From JAVBJV01 sp031546815 (GTDB lineage Bacteria; Pseudomonadota; Alphaproteobacteria; Acetobacterales; Acetobacteraceae): 49,842 nt of DNA. How positions within the stretch are numbered: position 1 is the stretch's first letter; every line of letters starts with the position of its first letter. The notes beneath the pieces were generated by a model, which was not told where the DNA came from, did no database searches, and saw nothing but the letters and a program-made list of their open reading frames with translations. Location of the stretch: NCBI GenBank assembly GCA_031546815.1, contig JAVBJV010000023.1:1-49842 (forward strand), in the 5' to 3' direction. Positions 40,351 through 48,875 of the stretch are shown here, one piece after another. Both the position numbers and the translations under genes were made by a program.

Positions 40351-43128
40351 TCAGTCTGCCAGAAAGGCACGGGTCTCGGCTATAGCATCGGCCATCCCAA
40401 GCCGCGTCACGGCGACACCTTCGGGGAAGGCATCCAGCAACCGGCTGGGCGCACGCCGGTCCAGAAGAATAAATACACCACGATCATCGGCCCGGCGAAT
40501 CAGCCGCCCGAAGGCCTGACGCAGACGGCGACGCACCTCGGCATCGTCGTAAGCACCCGGCCGTCCACCCGACAGATGCGCGCGGCGTTCGCGGTGCAGG
40601 ATGGTGGGCCGCGCCCAGGGAATCTTCTCGAACACCACCAGCCGCAGCGAACTACCAGGCACATCCACACCGTCGCGCATCGCATCTGTCCCCAGCAGGC
40701 ACGAATCCGGTTCGGTGCGGAACACATCGACCAGCGTGGCATTGTCCATCACATCGACATGCTGCGCGTAGAGCGGAATACCCGCGGCCTCGAGGTCCGG
40801 CGCGATGCGCGCATACACGGCCCGCAGGCGCGAGATCGCCGTAAACAGCCCCAGCGCGCCACCGCCCGCTGCCTTGAACAATTCGCGATACGCCGCCGCC
40901 AGTTGGCCGATCTCCTCGCTGCGCAGATCGTTGATCACGAAGCAGCGTGTCTGCCGCGCATAATCGAATGGCGAGGTCACCACCGCACGGATCGCAGGCG
41001 CGGGCAGATGCACAGCGCCAGTGCGTTCCTCGGCCACATGCCACGCAGCCTCGGCATCTTCCATCGTGTCGCGCAGCGTGGCGGACGTAATCAGCATTCC
41101 ATGCGCGGGGGCTGCCAGCGTCGCCACAAACGGCACCGTGGGGTCCAGCCAGTGGCGGTGCAGCCCGACATCCATCACCCGTCCCTCGCGCCGCTCCAGC
41201 GCCAGCCACATCACGTGGTCGGGCCGCGTGCCGGGCGGAGGTTGGTCCTCGGACAGCGTGCGCAGCATCGACTCCCACGCTGAAAGCGGTTCGCGCACCC
41301 GCCGCTTCAGCGACCGCACCGCCGATTCCAGACGCTGGCGCGTGGCGGAATCCAGTTCCTCGGCCTCGTCCTCCAGCCGATCGGCCAGACGTTTTTCCAG
41401 CGTGGCGATCGGGGCGGCCAGTCGCGCCAGTGCGCGGCGCAATGTTTCCCCGGCGTCGGTCAGATCGGACGAGACCGGATACAGGTCGCATTCCAGACTG
41501 GGGTTCGAATCGTTCTCGGCCGCGCGGCCCAGCACCTGATGATAGGACGCCGCCAGAAACGCCTCGGTCGGGTTGTCGATGACCGGATCGTCGCCCATCA
41601 GATCTGGGCGGCTGTCCAGCAGCCTTGCTTGCCACCCGGCGCCCGGCAAGGACCGCGCGGCCTGCAGCGCGGCTTCCAGCGGCGTCAGCAGTTCCGGGCG
41701 GTTGGCGGTGATCTCCTCCATCCGCCGCTTCAGGCCCCGGGCGCGCGAACGGCCGCCCTCGGCCCCCAGCAGCCAGCGCCGCAGCTCGGCGGTTTCCAGA
41801 CCGGACAGCTCAACCGAGAACGCGCTGTCGGCGGCGTCGAACAGTTGATGCCCTTCGTCGAACACATAGCGCGTGGGGACGGACGCATCGTCGATCCCGC
41901 CCCAGGCGGCCTGCGCCATCACCAACGCGTGGTTTGCCACCACCAGATCGGCATGCTGCGCGCGACGCACCGTGTGCTCCACAAAGCAGCGCCGCCAGTG
42001 CGGACAGGTGGAATGAATGCACTCGCCGCGCCGGTCGGCCAGACTGGCCAGCAGCGCGTTATCGAACAGTTCCGCAAACCAGCCGGGCAGATCGCCGCCC
42101 TGCAGGTCACCGTCCTCGGTCGCCAGTGCCCAGCGTGCGATCAGGCCCAGCGGCACCGCCGCGCCCTGCATGCCGACATTGCCGACCACGTCTTCCAGAT
42201 TGAGCAGACACAGATAATTCTCGCGCCCCTTGCGGATCACCACACGGCGGCGGCGGCGCGCGGCATCGGGTTCCAGTCGCACGAGCTCGGCCTGCACCTG
42301 GCGTTGCAGATGCTTGGTGTAGGTGGCGATCCAGACGGGCGCCTTGTTGCGTTCCGCCCACAGGCTGGCGGGCGCGATGTAGCCCAGCGTCTTGCCCGTG
42401 CCGGTGCCCGCTTCGGCCAGCACGACATGCGGCGCGCCCTGTGACTCGCGCGGGGCGAAAGCGGCGGTCACGGCCGAAGCATAATCCGCCTGTCCGGGGC
42501 GCTGTTCCGACGCACTGCCCAGCAATTCCGCCAACCGTGCCCGGGCATCGACCGATGATACCGGGTGCGAAGCCGGTGGCACAGGCGGCCCGGCCTCGTC
42601 CCATTCGGGCAGGCGTTTCCAGACCCGCAGCGCATCCAGATGCGGCGCCAGATCGGGCGGCGCGCCCAGCGCGGTCAGCACGAACGGCGCCCAGTTCCAG
42701 CCAGCGCGACCCATCAGCGCGGCAACGCCAGCCGCCTCGCGCCGATGGCGGGCGGTGTCGCGGCCCAGACGCTGTAACAGGTGCAGCGCAATTTCGGGCA
42801 GCAGCACGGCGGCGTTCTCGGGGGTTGTCGGTGCGTCCAACCCCAGCGCCAGCGCCAGCCCGCGCGGCGTGGGGGCGGCGGATTGCGCCGGACAGACAAA
42901 GGCGAACAGTTCCAGCAGATCGAACATCTGCAACCGCGCCGCCCCCAGCCTGCGCCGCACATTGGGCGCATGCACGACCAGCGGCGGCGCCAGTTCGCGC
43001 AGCCGCGCACCCACCGCACTGGTCGGCAGGGTGGCGATCTCGCCATCCGGCAACAGCAGCGTCACCCGCCCGAACCCCGCGATCAGGGCCGGCGCATCGG
43101 GCAGCAGGGGGAGGGGCGCATCGGTCAT
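40351..43128 (-). CDS. ATP-dependent DNA helicase, DinG/XPD-like with Fe-S cluster
   Basis: 925 residues. Walker A is A-G-T-G-T-G-K-T (240-247) and the DEAH-type box is F-D-E-G-H. Four cysteines between them (N-Y-L-C-L-L-N, then E-C-I-H-S-T-C-P-H-W-R-R-C) match the Fe-S domain of Rad3/XPD/DinG helicases. C-terminal motifs G-T-D-A-M-R-D-G-V-D and Q-A-F-G-R-L-I-R-R are intact. The first 190 residues form an extra N-terminal domain seen in alphaproteobacterial homologues. It probably unwinds R-loops or damaged DNA. The start codon lies in a segment that is repeated at 48876. Confidence 0.92.
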   Translation of the reverse strand: MTDAPLPLLPDAPALIAGFGRVTLLLPDGEIATLPTSAVGARLRELAPPLVVHAPNVRRRLGAARLQMFDLLELFAFVCPAQSAAPTPRGLALALGLDAPTTPENAAVLLPEIALHLLQRLGRDTARHRREAAGVAALMGRAGWNWAPFVLTALGAPPDLAPHLDALRVWKRLPEWDEAGPPVPPASHPVSSVDARARLAELLGSASEQRPGQADYASAVTAAFAPRESQGAPHVVLAEAGTGTGKTLGYIAPASLWAERNKAPVWIATYTKHLQRQVQAELVRLEPDAARRRRRVVIRKGRENYLCLLNLEDVVGNVGMQGAAVPLGLIARWALATEDGDLQGGDLPGWFAELFDNALLASLADRRGECIHSTCPHWRRCFVEHTVRRAQHADLVVANHALVMAQAAWGGIDDASVPTRYVFDEGHQLFDAADSAFSVELSGLETAELRRWLLGAEGGRSRARGLKRRMEEITANRPELLTPLEAALQAARSLPGAGWQARLLDSRPDLMGDDPVIDNPTEAFLAASYHQVLGRAAENDSNPSLECDLYPVSSDLTDAGETLRRALARLAAPIATLEKRLADRLEDEAEELDSATRQRLESAVRSLKRRVREPLSAWESMLRTLSEDQPPPGTRPDHVMWLALERREGRVMDVGLHRHWLDPTVPFVATLAAPAHGMLITSATLRDTMEDAEAAWHVAEERTGAVHLPAPAIRAVVTSPFDYARQTRCFVINDLRSEEIGQLAAAYRELFKAAGGGALGLFTAISRLRAVYARIAPDLEAAGIPLYAQHVDVMDNATLVDVFRTEPDSCLLGTDAMRDGVDVPGSSLRLVVFEKIPWARPTILHRERRAHLSGGRPGAYDDAEVRRRLRQAFGRLIRRADDRGVFILLDRRAPSRLLDAFPEGVAVTRLGMADAIAETRAFLAD

Positions 43129-44085
43129 TGGAAAACAGGGATGGCAGAATTGGCCTGAATCGGGAATAGGCGACGCCCGTAAATACCGCGCATAAAAAGG
43201 GGGCGCCCCATGTGGAGCACCCCCGATCAATCAGACAGTCGTCGTATCTTACCAGACGAAGCGCAGACCGCCCTTCGCCGTGATAGCAAAGTCGTCTTCC
43301 TTGAACGTGCCGCGATAGCCGAGGCTGCTATACAGCATCCAGTTGCTGCCAAGTTCCGCACTCAAGCCCCCGGTGATCTCGCCCGTCGTGCCCGCAAGGT
43401 TCGATGCAAACCGCTCAGCCCCCTCGCCATTCAGCCCACTGATCTGCGTCCGGGTTTCGCCCTGGAACTCCTGCCACACGCTGGGGCGCACCCACGCCGT
43501 GATCTGGCGCTGTCCGGAGGTCAGCCATGTATGCGCCACACGCACACCAACGCGCGCCGCCAGCGAGTCCACATCGTCATACGACACGCGAGCCCCCTGG
43601 TCCGCAGCATCATCGAACGAAATCGTCTGATACACCAGCTGCACCTGCGGTTCGATCACCGTGCCGCCACGCAGATGGATCGGGTAGCCAGCTTCGAGCG
43701 AGGCCGCATAGCCGGTGCCATTCGTGCTCAGACCAATCACATCGCGGCGCGGCTTGGCTTCCGCGTCATACCACGTCACCTGGCCAACCGCGTCCACATA
43801 CCAACCCGCGGAACCGTAATGCGTCCAATAGGCACCAGCCGTATAGTTGGTCATGTCGATATCGCCGGCACGGCCAAACCCGAAGTGATTGACATCGCCG
43901 CTGACCTGACCGACCGCACCATACAGACCTGCATAGTCACGCCCACCGTCGTTGTTCACGTGGCGGAACAGGTCGATCCCGAACTGGAAGGCATACATGG
44001 CGGCATCGTAGTTCGGGCCGTCGCTGTCCAGACCACCGCCATTACGCTTCTGTTGCGTGCCTACAAACCGGCCCCATGCGCCACC
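43118..44085. repeat. Direct repeat copy 1 (helicase start plus autotransporter 3' end)
   Basis: This 968-base segment reappears at 48876-49842, which ends at the window edge. It contains the first four codons of the helicase, the intergenic region with the terminator and the last 278 codons of the autotransporter. The coding parts are of equal length (837 bases) and differ only by substitutions; small indels occur around the terminator. Confidence 0.9.
43194..43224 (-). terminator. Terminator of the complete autotransporter
   Basis: On the minus strand an 11-bp stem with two G-U pairs and a four-base loop is followed by TTTTT, 25 bases after the autotransporter stop codon. It separates it from the helicase. 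Confidence 0.85.
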
Positions 44086-46551
44086 GGCGTATCCATCCGT
44101 GCCGTTCTCGCGCAGCGTCTGCGCGTTACCGCTGCGTTCGTGCAGTGTATCCAGCAGCAAGTTGCCATAACCAAGCGCCATCGTCGGCAACACCGCATAC
44201 AGCGACACTTCCGGACGCACCCGACGCTCCGGCGGTCCAGGCGGCCCCGGCGGAATGATGACCTCGGTCGAACGCAGGTAGAAGTCTTCTCCCGTACCGC
44301 TCGCATCGCCTCGATACAGCTGATAATCATACACGCCCGCCACAACATTACGGCCCAGCGCAAACGCATCAGCGCTCGACGCGCCAAGCACATTGACAAC
44401 CATGATGCCGGTATTCCCCGTCTGCGCACCACTACCGCCCAGATTGGTCACGTAGATTTTCGTCGCACCGTCAGCTCCGGTCGTCGCGTTATCGACCACC
44501 AGAACGTCGGACTGCGAGGCTGCACCGCCTGCGTTCAGCATCGCGTTCACATGCAGCGAACCACCGTTCGAGACGAAATTGCCGCCAGCATTTGTGCCCG
44601 CCACTGTGCCGCCGGTAATCACCAGCACGTTACCCGCAACACTGCCACGCAGGTCGATTGCACCGCCGTTCTCGAACCGGGCGACCTGCAGCAGATGCCC
44701 CTGTACGATACCTGCCTGTGTGATGTCGTGCACGACGGAGCCTTCGGGCAGATACTGACCCGTTGTGTCGACCGTCTGTTCGCCCGTCACGCCTACCAGA
44801 CGCAGCATGGCACCGGGATTGTTGATAAACGTGTTGTTGCCGGGCCCCGGACCAAAATCGGCAAAGCCAATCCCCTTCGCATCGCGCACACCATCGCCAT
44901 CGGTGTCGGCAAAGAAGCGCAGATCATACACACCGCCAGCCAGGTTATTGAATGTCACATCATGCGGCAGTGGAGGATTCGGAATGCTCCACATATCGAT
45001 CGAGCCGAGGATCACACCGCTGTTGTTGATTGTCTGCGATCCCAACGGGCTGGACAGGATTGCCATGTCGGATCCTGCGGTCAAAGTGCCGGCGTTGTTG
45101 AGGGTTGTTGCGCCCAGCGCGATGATGATTGCGCTCGCGCGGGATGCCGCAGGATCAGCGGCCCACCCCCCCGTCACCGTGCCACCAGAATCGATATTGA
45201 TTTCGTTCGTGCGCTGATCAGAATCGAAGGCAAGATCTATGCCGGTACTATTCTCTCCGGCAGCCGTGACGTTCAGCACATTGACCGTCACCGTCGTGGG
45301 CTCCCAACCGTTCAAAGAGATACCCTGTGAATTGTTCCCCGTTGCCGTGACGTTTCGGGCCGTAATGCTGGCCACATCTCTGGCAAAGCCCCAGATCCCT
45401 GCGCTATTATTACCCGTGCTGAGGATAGCGCCCTGTGCATCAACATGGACCTTGCCATGCGCCCCAAACGTCGAAACCATTCCATACATGCTGATAGCGG
45501 TCTCGCTACTCGTCACCGAGCCAGACGCCGCAATCGTGATTGTTGTATCGGCGGACTCGGTATGGATCCCTTCCCCGTTCTGTCCCGTAACACTCCCCGC
45601 GACATAGACGGTGACAGCCCCAACAGGGCTATACAAAGACGTCGCCTGGATCGCAGTTCTGGCAGAAACGCTACCGGAGAGCACATTTACTGTAACGGGA
45701 GAACCATCCCCAGTGCTTGCTGAAATCCCCATACCCGCGATGGGAGGAGCGATAATCGTCCCTGTTGTGTTGATCACAATGCTGCCGAGTGTGGGGGGAC
45801 TGGCCATAATCCCCGCCCCGGCCTGGGCAGAAATCGCTGCCCCAGATCCCCATGAGTCATCGGGGTTATCGAGCCTGACATTGTTGGCATTGATTATGAC
45901 ATGACCACCTTCGCCTGCGACGGCAAAAATCCCCGCCCCGGATCCGTCTTTTACAACGATATCTCCCGGCGAATTTATCGTAATACGCGCATTTAAAGAT
46001 GCGGCTTCCGCCCTGATGCCATAGCCAGCGGGATTACCGTACATCGGATTCTGCGTAGCCACGCCAGAAACTGTGATCGATCCGGTATTGGTAATATCGA
46101 TCGTTGGTGTCCCCACGAGGGTATTACCGAGGTATGCATCGATACCAGTTCCCCGTGTTCTGGAAGCATCAGCCGTGAGCGTCGCTGTGGTGGTGATTGT
46201 CGCAGCCGAGATAATACTGATGCGGTTCAGCGCGCTGACAAAAATCCCGTTTGCATTATATTCATTGGACGTCAGCGACGTTCCGGCCCCGACCGACAGG
46301 CTCACACTGTCACCACTGCCCAACGCAATGACAGCGCGATCCACACCCGGCATCGTGTAGTTAATGGACGTTCCATCGGCGATGTTCACCGTATACGTAC
46401 CCGGTTGGGTATAGGTAATGCCGGTTGCATCATAATTGTTCGCTGACGCACAGGTAATAGTTTGTACGGCTGGGCCACATTCATTTGCAGCATAGGCTGC
46501 GGGCGCAATAGCGAGTAGAGACACCGTGGAAAGCAGCACAAAATGGTTCAT
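43249..46551 (-). CDS. Autotransporter (type Va) with large passenger domain
   Basis: 1100 residues. A signal peptide (cleavage after A-Y-A near residue 21) precedes a 770-residue passenger full of Thr/Ser/Asn/Gly and short beta repeats, as in a pertactin-type right-handed beta-helix. Two cysteines (C25, C34) sit at its start. A Pro-rich linker (P-P-G-P-P-G-P-P) leads to the translocator beta-barrel (about 820-1100), ending in L-R-F-V-W, the usual aromatic last strand. It should display an adhesin or enzyme on the surface; I see no protease motif. A good promoter and AAGG site support the start. Confidence 0.92.
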   Translation of the reverse strand: MNHFVLLSTVSLLAIAPAAYAANECGPAVQTITCASANNYDATGITYTQPGTYTVNIADGTSINYTMPGVDRAVIALGSGDSVSLSVGAGTSLTSNEYNANGIFVSALNRISIISAATITTTATLTADASRTRGTGIDAYLGNTLVGTPTIDITNTGSITVSGVATQNPMYGNPAGYGIRAEAASLNARITINSPGDIVVKDGSGAGIFAVAGEGGHVIINANNVRLDNPDDSWGSGAAISAQAGAGIMASPPTLGSIVINTTGTIIAPPIAGMGISASTGDGSPVTVNVLSGSVSARTAIQATSLYSPVGAVTVYVAGSVTGQNGEGIHTESADTTITIAASGSVTSSETAISMYGMVSTFGAHGKVHVDAQGAILSTGNNSAGIWGFARDVASITARNVTATGNNSQGISLNGWEPTTVTVNVLNVTAAGENSTGIDLAFDSDQRTNEINIDSGGTVTGGWAADPAASRASAIIIALGATTLNNAGTLTAGSDMAILSSPLGSQTINNSGVILGSIDMWSIPNPPLPHDVTFNNLAGGVYDLRFFADTDGDGVRDAKGIGFADFGPGPGNNTFINNPGAMLRLVGVTGEQTVDTTGQYLPEGSVVHDITQAGIVQGHLLQVARFENGGAIDLRGSVAGNVLVITGGTVAGTNAGGNFVSNGGSLHVNAMLNAGGAASQSDVLVVDNATTGADGATKIYVTNLGGSGAQTGNTGIMVVNVLGASSADAFALGRNVVAGVYDYQLYRGDASGTGEDFYLRSTEVIIPPGPPGPPERRVRPEVSLYAVLPTMALGYGNLLLDTLHERSGNAQTLRENGTDGYAGGAWGRFVGTQQKRNGGGLDSDGPNYDAAMYAFQFGIDLFRHVNNDGGRDYAGLYGAVGQVSGDVNHFGFGRAGDIDMTNYTAGAYWTHYGSAGWYVDAVGQVTWYDAEAKPRRDVIGLSTNGTGYAASLEAGYPIHLRGGTVIEPQVQLVYQTISFDDAADQGARVSYDDVDSLAARVGVRVAHTWLTSGQRQITAWVRPSVWQEFQGETRTQISGLNGEGAERFASNLAGTTGEITGGLSAELGSNWMLYSSLGYRGTFKEDDFAITAKGGLRFVW

Positions 46552-46593
46552 CGAGACCTTGCTTAGACATGAATCATAGGAAACGTTATATTA

Positions 46594-46622
46594 AATATAC
46601 CTATAAAATGGTTAATGGTCAA
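46594..46622 (-). promoter_or_regulatory. Sigma70-type promoter of the autotransporter
   Basis: Minus strand -35 TTGACC (46617-46622), 17-base spacer, -10 TATATT (46594-46599), in AT-rich DNA. It predicts a leader of about 36 bases before the ATG at 46551, with AAGG six bases upstream of it. Confidence 0.75.
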
Positions 46623-46717
46623 TTAATAGGATATGTTTTTGAGTGCAAAATCTTATTTTCAACTCTTCGTTGAATATTTGACGATCTAAAATGTTGAGCA
46701 CCAAAACAATTATTATG

Positions 46718-46777
46718 ATACCGCGCATACATCAGACAGGCGTCATATCTTACCAGACAAAGCGCAGACCGCCCTTC
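46718..46777 (-). repeat. Remnant of an autotransporter 3' end
   Basis: Contains the ATACCGCGCATA flank and the last codons of the autotransporter (residues L-R-F-V-W and stop), but without the terminator hairpin between them. The match to copies at 43187-43270 and 48945-49025 breaks after CGCCCTT. It marks a lost third copy or a recombination scar. Confidence 0.75.
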
Positions 46778-46803
46778 ATCATGCAGGCGCAGTCAAGGGA
46801 CTG

Positions 46804-46980
46804 CTATTTTGCCGGCACCTCGACGCACGAGTAAGCGAGGACACTCACCGGAAGCCGCTTGCCCTGGATCGGGATCTCTACGATCTGTTGGTGCGGTAGC
46901 GCAATTTCGTCGACCTTAAAGTGCACGTGGTCGGCGCCAATGTTATCCAGCATATGCGCCATCTGGGTAGCCTCCGGCAT
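46804..46980 (-). CDS. Small open frame, possible gene remnant
   Basis: 58 codons just after the DEAD-box gene: A-H-M-L-D-N-I-G-A-D-H-V-H-F-K-V-D-E-I-A-L-P and then Q-I-V-E-I-P-I. The composition looks like real protein, and GGAGG precedes the inner ATG at 46962. I do not recognise a family. It could be a small protein or the C-terminal remainder of a gene cut by the rearrangements around it. Confidence 0.35.
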   Translation of the reverse strand: MPEATQMAHMLDNIGADHVHFKVDEIALPHQQIVEIPIQGKRLPVSVLAYSCVEVPAK

Positions 46981-47007
46981 GCGCCATTGAGCATTACCAA
47001 GAACAGA

Positions 47008-48816
47008 TCAGGCAGGACGTTTCGGCTTTCCGCCCTTGGGTTTGCGCGAAGGGCTGCGATCTGCCGGTGCTGCTTTGCGCTTGTGGTCCGGCTTGCCGGG
47101 CTTCTTGAGCTTTGGCGCTGCCTGCCAGGGCTTTCCACGCACCTCACCCGCCGGAGCGATGGTGACACCGCGTTCCGTGCTGCCAGGGCGCTTGAGCTGT
47201 TCCACATAGTCGGCGGCCTTGTCGGCGGAGATCTCGAACCGGACCCCGGTATCGTCGATCTTGATCGAACCGACATCCCCCCTCGACACGCCACCGGCTT
47301 TGCAGATTACCGGCAGCAGCCACTTGGGATCAGCCCGCAGCTTGCGCCCGAGCGAGACGGTGAACCAGACGCCGCCCTCCATATCCGGACCGCGCGGCTT
47401 GCGAGTGGGTGCCGGACCGCGATCCTCCTCGAACCGCCTGTCACGACTGGGCCTTGTGGTCTGCGTCGCCGTGACGGGAAGCGGAGAAAGTTCCTCGGGG
47501 ACAGGGCGGGCGGCAAGTTGCTGGCGAAGAAAAGCGGCGGCAATCCGCTCGGCGGGAACCTGGCCCAGCAGTTCGGCCACGAAAGCCGCTTCGGTTTCGT
47601 CGGGCGCCGCAGCCGAGAGAACGGTCTCGAGGATCTGCTTGCGGTAGCGCGCTTCGATCTCGGCAATACCGGGCGCCGAGCGAACGGTCGCCGTCAGCTT
47701 GGCCATGGTGAGAACGCGCTGCGCCGCACCCCGCCTGGTGTCGGGAACGATGAGCACGCAGACGCCCTTGCGGCCGGCGCGGCCCGTGCGGCCCGAGCGA
47801 TGGAGCAGGGTCTCTGGATTGCTGGGCACGTCGGCATGGATCACAAGATCGAGGTTCGGAAGGTCGATGCCACGCGCCGCGACATCGGTCGCCACGCAGA
47901 CATGTGCCCTGCCGTCCCGCATGGATTGCAGCGCATTCGACCGCTCGGACTGCGCCATCTCACCCGAAAGCGAAACAACCGAGAAGCCCCGGTTGGCAAG
48001 GCGTGCCGTGAGGTGACGAACCGCTTCACGCGTATGGCAGAACACCAGCGCGCTTTTGCTGTCGGAAACCAGCAGCGTGTTGATGATGGCGTGTTCACGC
48101 TCGTCCCGCCGCACCAGCATCAGCTGGTAATCGATATCGGCATGCTGGTCGGTAGACGCGGTTGCGGCGATGCGCACCGCATTCTTCTGGAAGGTCTTGG
48201 CCAGCTCTGCGATGCCGCGCGGAACTGTGGCCGAGAACAGCAAGGTCCGCCGCTGTTCCGGAGCGGCGGCGAGGATAAATTCGAGGTCTTCGCGAAAGCC
48301 GAGGTCCAGCATCTCGTCGGCTTCATCGAGCACCACGGCGCGGACCGCACTCAGGTCCAGCACACCCCTGGTGATATGGTCGCGCAAGCGTCCCGGTGTG
48401 CCAACAACCAGATGCGCACCGCGGTTAAGCTCGTAGCGCTCCTTGCGCACATCCATTCCGCCCACGCAGGTCGCGGTCTGGATCCGCGCCGCCGCATAGA
48501 GCCAGTCGAGTTCCCGCTGGACCTGAATGGCCAGTTCGCGCGTGGGCGCGATGACCAGACCCAGCGGCTGGCCAGGGGCACCGAAACGCTCGGCATTGCC
48601 GAGCAGTGTCGAGGCGATTGCGATACCGAAGGCGACCGTCTTTCCGGACCCGGTCTGCGCCGAGACCAGAAGGTCGGCCTCGCCGTGCCCGCCACTCGTC
48701 ATCTCGATCTGAACGGGCGTCAGCTGGCTGTAGCCCTTCGCCGCAAGGGCGGACGCGAGGGCAGAATGAATTGTAGCCGGCAAGGATGCTTGGGCTGCGG
48801 CGTTGGTCGGCTTCAT
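47008..48816 (-). CDS. DEAD-box RNA helicase with DbpA-type RNA-binding domain
   Basis: 602 residues. Q motif T-P-V-Q-I, Walker A A-Q-T-G-S-G-K-T (53-60), D-E-A-D (164-167), S-A-T (195-197) and H-R-S-G-R-T-G-R are all present. The C-terminal domain (V-W-F-T-V-S-L-G-R-K-L-R-A-D-P and G-S-I-K-I-D-D) is a DbpA-type RNA-recognition fold, followed by a basic Lys/Arg/Pro tail. It should remodel rRNA or structured mRNA. The start at 48816 is used; the open frame extends 21 codons further without support. Confidence 0.93.
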   Translation of the reverse strand: MKPTNAAAQASLPATIHSALASALAAKGYSQLTPVQIEMTSGGHGEADLLVSAQTGSGKTVAFGIAIASTLLGNAERFGAPGQPLGLVIAPTRELAIQVQRELDWLYAAARIQTATCVGGMDVRKERYELNRGAHLVVGTPGRLRDHITRGVLDLSAVRAVVLDEADEMLDLGFREDLEFILAAAPEQRRTLLFSATVPRGIAELAKTFQKNAVRIAATASTDQHADIDYQLMLVRRDEREHAIINTLLVSDSKSALVFCHTREAVRHLTARLANRGFSVVSLSGEMAQSERSNALQSMRDGRAHVCVATDVAARGIDLPNLDLVIHADVPSNPETLLHRSGRTGRAGRKGVCVLIVPDTRRGAAQRVLTMAKLTATVRSAPGIAEIEARYRKQILETVLSAAAPDETEAAFVAELLGQVPAERIAAAFLRQQLAARPVPEELSPLPVTATQTTRPSRDRRFEEDRGPAPTRKPRGPDMEGGVWFTVSLGRKLRADPKWLLPVICKAGGVSRGDVGSIKIDDTGVRFEISADKAADYVEQLKRPGSTERGVTIAPAGEVRGKPWQAAPKLKKPGKPDHKRKAAPADRSPSRKPKGGKPKRPA

Positions 48817-48875
48817 GGTCGCGCTTTCTGGTAAGACCGCCGCATAGCACGGCTGGGGTCTGACACCAACCACCG

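Noticed and set aside
43210..45330. A 706-codon plus-strand open frame opposite the autotransporter
   Set aside because: Antisense to the repeat-rich passenger and barrel; His/Arg/Thr bias and no recognisable domain.
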